Shown here: positions 5,725 through 7,301 of the stretch, piece after piece
Numbering within the stretch: the first letter of the stretch is position 1
How the letters are laid out: every line of letters begins with the position of its first letter
DNA from: Desulfobacteraceae bacterium
Lineage (GTDB): Bacteria; Desulfobacterota; Desulfobacteria; Desulfobacterales; Desulfosalsimonadaceae
Reading direction: 5' to 3'
Length of the DNA stretch: 7,301 bases
Assembly (NCBI GenBank): GCA_024636355.1
Contig: JAGXHH010000152.1
Location: 1-7,301 of the forward strand
Translations under genes and position numbers: made by a program
Notes under the pieces: generated by a model
What the model was told of the DNA's origin: nothing
Database searches by the model: none
What the model saw: only the letters and a program-made list of their open reading frames with translations

Positions 5725-6530
5725 TGGAAAACAGCAGACGAAGTTTTCTGAAAATCGCCGGTCTTTCGGTACTGGGGGTAAGCGCGGGATCAATGCTTAT
5801 CGGTGTGACCCCCCGGCTGCTCAGGGCAAGTGATGGCGACGCACAGCCGAAATTTACTTCCCGGCCGGAAGCAATGACGGCAACCCGTTGGGGTATGGTC
5901 ATCGATACGCGCAAGATCGACCACGACCTCAATATGAAACTCCAGGAAGCTTGCCACGAAATACACAATGTGCCCGATCATGTTGGCATTTCAAATGCCC
6001 CGCGTCATGAAATAAAATGGATCTGGCCCACGGAGTTCAAGCATGCCTTCCCGAACCAGGAAGCCCAGTTTCTGTCATCACGGCTGGAACATACGGAACT
6101 GCCTGTACTGTGCAACCACTGTGAAAACCCGCCGTGTGTCCAGGCCTGTCCCACCAAGGCGACATTTAAGCGGGATTCGGACGGTATCGTCCTGATGGAT
6201 TTTCACCGGTGCATCGGGTGCCGGTTTTGCATGGCGGCCTGCCCTTATGGCGCCCGGAGTTTTAACTTCCGGGATCCCCGCCCGGCCATCAAGACGATCA
6301 GGGACACATTTCCGACCCGGTCGAAAGGGGTCGTTGAGAAATGCAACTTCTGCGCCGAACGTCTGGCCCAGGGGAAACTGCCGGCTTGTGTGGAAGCCTC
6401 TGAAGGGGCTCTGATTTTCGGTGACCTGAATGATCCGGGATCCGATGTCCGGAAACTGCTGGATGAACAATTCGCCATTCGACGGAAACCGAACCTGGGA
6501 ACCTTTCCTTCCGTTTTCTATATCGTTTGA
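5724..6530 (+). CDS. dsrO: DsrO, Tat-exported iron-sulfur subunit of the DsrMKJOP complex
   Basis: DsrO is the periplasmic ferredoxin-type subunit, expected to carry electrons between DsrJ and DsrP. The 268-residue protein opens with a twin-arginine signal, SRRSFLK (4-10), followed by a hydrophobic stretch to about residue 28. It therefore folds with its clusters in the cytoplasm before export. Complete cysteine motifs are C130, C133, C138, C142 (CNHCENPPCVQAC) and C163, C166, C169, C173 (CIGCRFCMAAC). A third set is C207, C210 and C222 (KCNFC...PACVEAS), where the usual fourth cysteine is S226. The N-terminal motif that normally reads CXXCXXCXXXC is reduced to C77 (QEACHEIHNVP). With exactly 12 cysteines, three [4Fe-4S] clusters are expected instead of the four in PsrB/NrfC relatives. 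The start overlaps the dsrJ stop by one base (TAATG). Confidence 0.95.
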   Translation: MENSRRSFLKIAGLSVLGVSAGSMLIGVTPRLLRASDGDAQPKFTSRPEAMTATRWGMVIDTRKIDHDLNMKLQEACHEIHNVPDHVGISNAPRHEIKWIWPTEFKHAFPNQEAQFLSSRLEHTELPVLCNHCENPPCVQACPTKATFKRDSDGIVLMDFHRCIGCRFCMAACPYGARSFNFRDPRPAIKTIRDTFPTRSKGVVEKCNFCAERLAQGKLPACVEASEGALIFGDLNDPGSDVRKLLDEQFAIRRKPNLGTFPSVFYIV

Positions 6531-6545
6531 TCGTATGAGGGAGCT

Positions 6546-7268
6546 ATGCTAGAAAAAGCGCTAAAAGGAAGCAAATCCTACTGGATGTGGCTGTTCGGAC
6601 TGATGGTGCTGATTGCCATCGGGTTTGGTTTTTACATGCGGCAGCTCGATTTCGGCCTCGGAATCACGGGTATGAACCGGGATGTCACCTGGGGGTTCTA
6701 TATCGCCCAGTTCACGTTCCTGGTCGGTGTGGCGGCCTCGGCCGTGATGCTGGTTCTCCCCTATTACCTGCACGATTACAAGACATTCGGCAAGATAACG
6801 GTACTGGGCGAATTTTTGGCCGTATCTGCGGTGCTCATGTGCATGCTGTTTATTATCGTCGATCTCGGACAACCGATGCGGCTTTTGAATGTCCTGATCT
6901 ACCCGACCCCGTATTCCATGCTGTTCTGGGATATGATCGTGCTCAACGGGTATCTGCTTTTAAACATCGTCATCGGCTGGAACGTGCTGGATGCCGAGCG
7001 CAACGGGGTCCCGTATGAAAAGTGGCTCAAGCCATTGATCTACCTGTCCATTCCCTGGGCGGTCAGTATTCATACGGTAACGGCCTTTCTCTACAGCGGT
7101 CTGCCGGGAAGGGGCTACTGGCTCACGGCGGTTCTGGCCCCGCGGTTTCTGGCCTCCGCTTTTGCGGGCGGCCCGGCGCTTTTGATTCTGCTGGCGCTTA
7201 TCCTGCGCAAGTTTACCAGTTTCGATGCCGGTAAAAAGCCGATTCAGATGCTTGCCAAGATTATAACC
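6546..7268 (+). CDS. dsrP: DsrP, NrfD-like membrane subunit of the DsrMKJOP complex (3'-truncated)
   Basis: DsrP is an integral membrane protein of the NrfD/PsrC family, thought to exchange electrons with menaquinone on the periplasmic-module side of the complex. 241 genuine residues are visible, with about six hydrophobic helices (roughly 12-31, 50-75, 84-106, 122-147, 163-186 and 201-221). NrfD proteins of this subgroup usually have about ten helices and near 400 residues, so the C-terminal portion is missing. Family-like segments include MNRDVTWGFYIAQFTFLVGVA (with WGFYIAQ at 49-55), VDLGQPMR (105-112) and IPWAVSIHTVTAFLYSGLPGR (with SIHTVTAF at 174-181). The ATG follows GAGG at 6537-6540, 15 bases after dsrO. 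The reading frame appears to continue to a TGA at 7287-7289, but its last six codons and that stop lie in sequencing adapter, so they are not part of the gene. Confidence 0.93.
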
Positions 7269-7301
7269 CTGTCTCTTATACACATCTGACGCTGCCGACG
7301 A
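7269..7301. other. Untrimmed Illumina Nextera adapter at the contig end (artefact)
   Basis: Bases 7269-7287 are the 19-base Tn5 mosaic end used in Nextera tagmentation, CTGTCTCTTATACACATCT. They are followed by GACGCTGCCGACGA (7288-7301). Together these are the exact reverse complement of the full 33-base read-1 transposase adapter. The sequence stops precisely at the adapter's end. It is library-preparation sequence, not organismal DNA, and it ends dsrP artificially. Confidence 0.98.

Noticed and set aside
7269..7287. A Tn5-type mosaic end that could be read as a transposon terminus
   Set aside because: The bases that follow are the Nextera-specific adapter tail and the sequence ends exactly at the adapter's length, so this is library adapter rather than an inserted element.
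1..7301. CRISPR array, tRNA or rRNA genes, and insertion sequences
   Set aside because: No regularly spaced repeats, no transposase-like reading frame and no recognisable RNA gene were seen on either strand.

Overview
The window reads as the end of a contig from a sulfate-reducing bacterium of the Desulfobacterota (former Deltaproteobacteria). The reasons are an ordered dsrMKJOP gene set (the membrane complex of dissimilatory sulfate reduction), a corrinoid/folate-type methyltransferase of the kind used in the Wood-Ljungdahl pathway, and moderately GC-rich coding DNA. No taxonomic marker is present beyond protein resemblance, so genus is not called.

Layout: (1) Positions 1-1633, minus strand: asparaginyl-tRNA synthetase (asnS), followed 11 bases downstream by the start of a pterin-binding methyltransferase resembling AcsE, cut by the window edge. 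(2) Positions 1634-1958: a 325-base divergent intergenic region. It holds a near-consensus sigma70-type promoter (TTGACA, 17-base spacer, TATAGT) pointing right, a weaker candidate pointing left towards asnS, and small palindromes. (3) Positions 1959-2504, plus: a 181-residue stand-alone RsbRD N-terminal-domain-like protein, probably a sensor or regulator. (4) Positions 2505-2706: a 202-base gap with small inverted repeats and no convincing terminator or promoter. (5) Positions 2707-7268, plus: dsrM, dsrK, dsrJ, dsrO and a 3'-truncated dsrP. Junctions are overlaps or gaps of at most 15 bases, so this is one operon.

The Dsr proteins form one transmembrane redox complex. DsrM (NarI-like cytochrome b) and DsrP (NrfD-like quinone-reactive protein) sit in the membrane. 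DsrJ (triheme cytochrome c) and DsrO (Tat-exported iron-sulfur protein) face the periplasm. DsrK (HdrD-like iron-sulfur protein) faces the cytoplasm and is thought to pass electrons to the DsrC trisulfide made by DsrAB. Neither dsrAB nor dsrC is in the window.

The last 33 bases (7269-7301) are not genomic. They match the complete Illumina Nextera read-1 transposase adapter, so the apparent end and stop codon of dsrP are artefacts. The most informative protein-level observation is that DsrO has exactly 12 cysteines: the four that would ligate one cluster of the usual four-cluster fold are missing together. I did not find an undescribed system. The least characterised element is the RsbRD-like gene with its strong promoter in front of dsrMKJOP.
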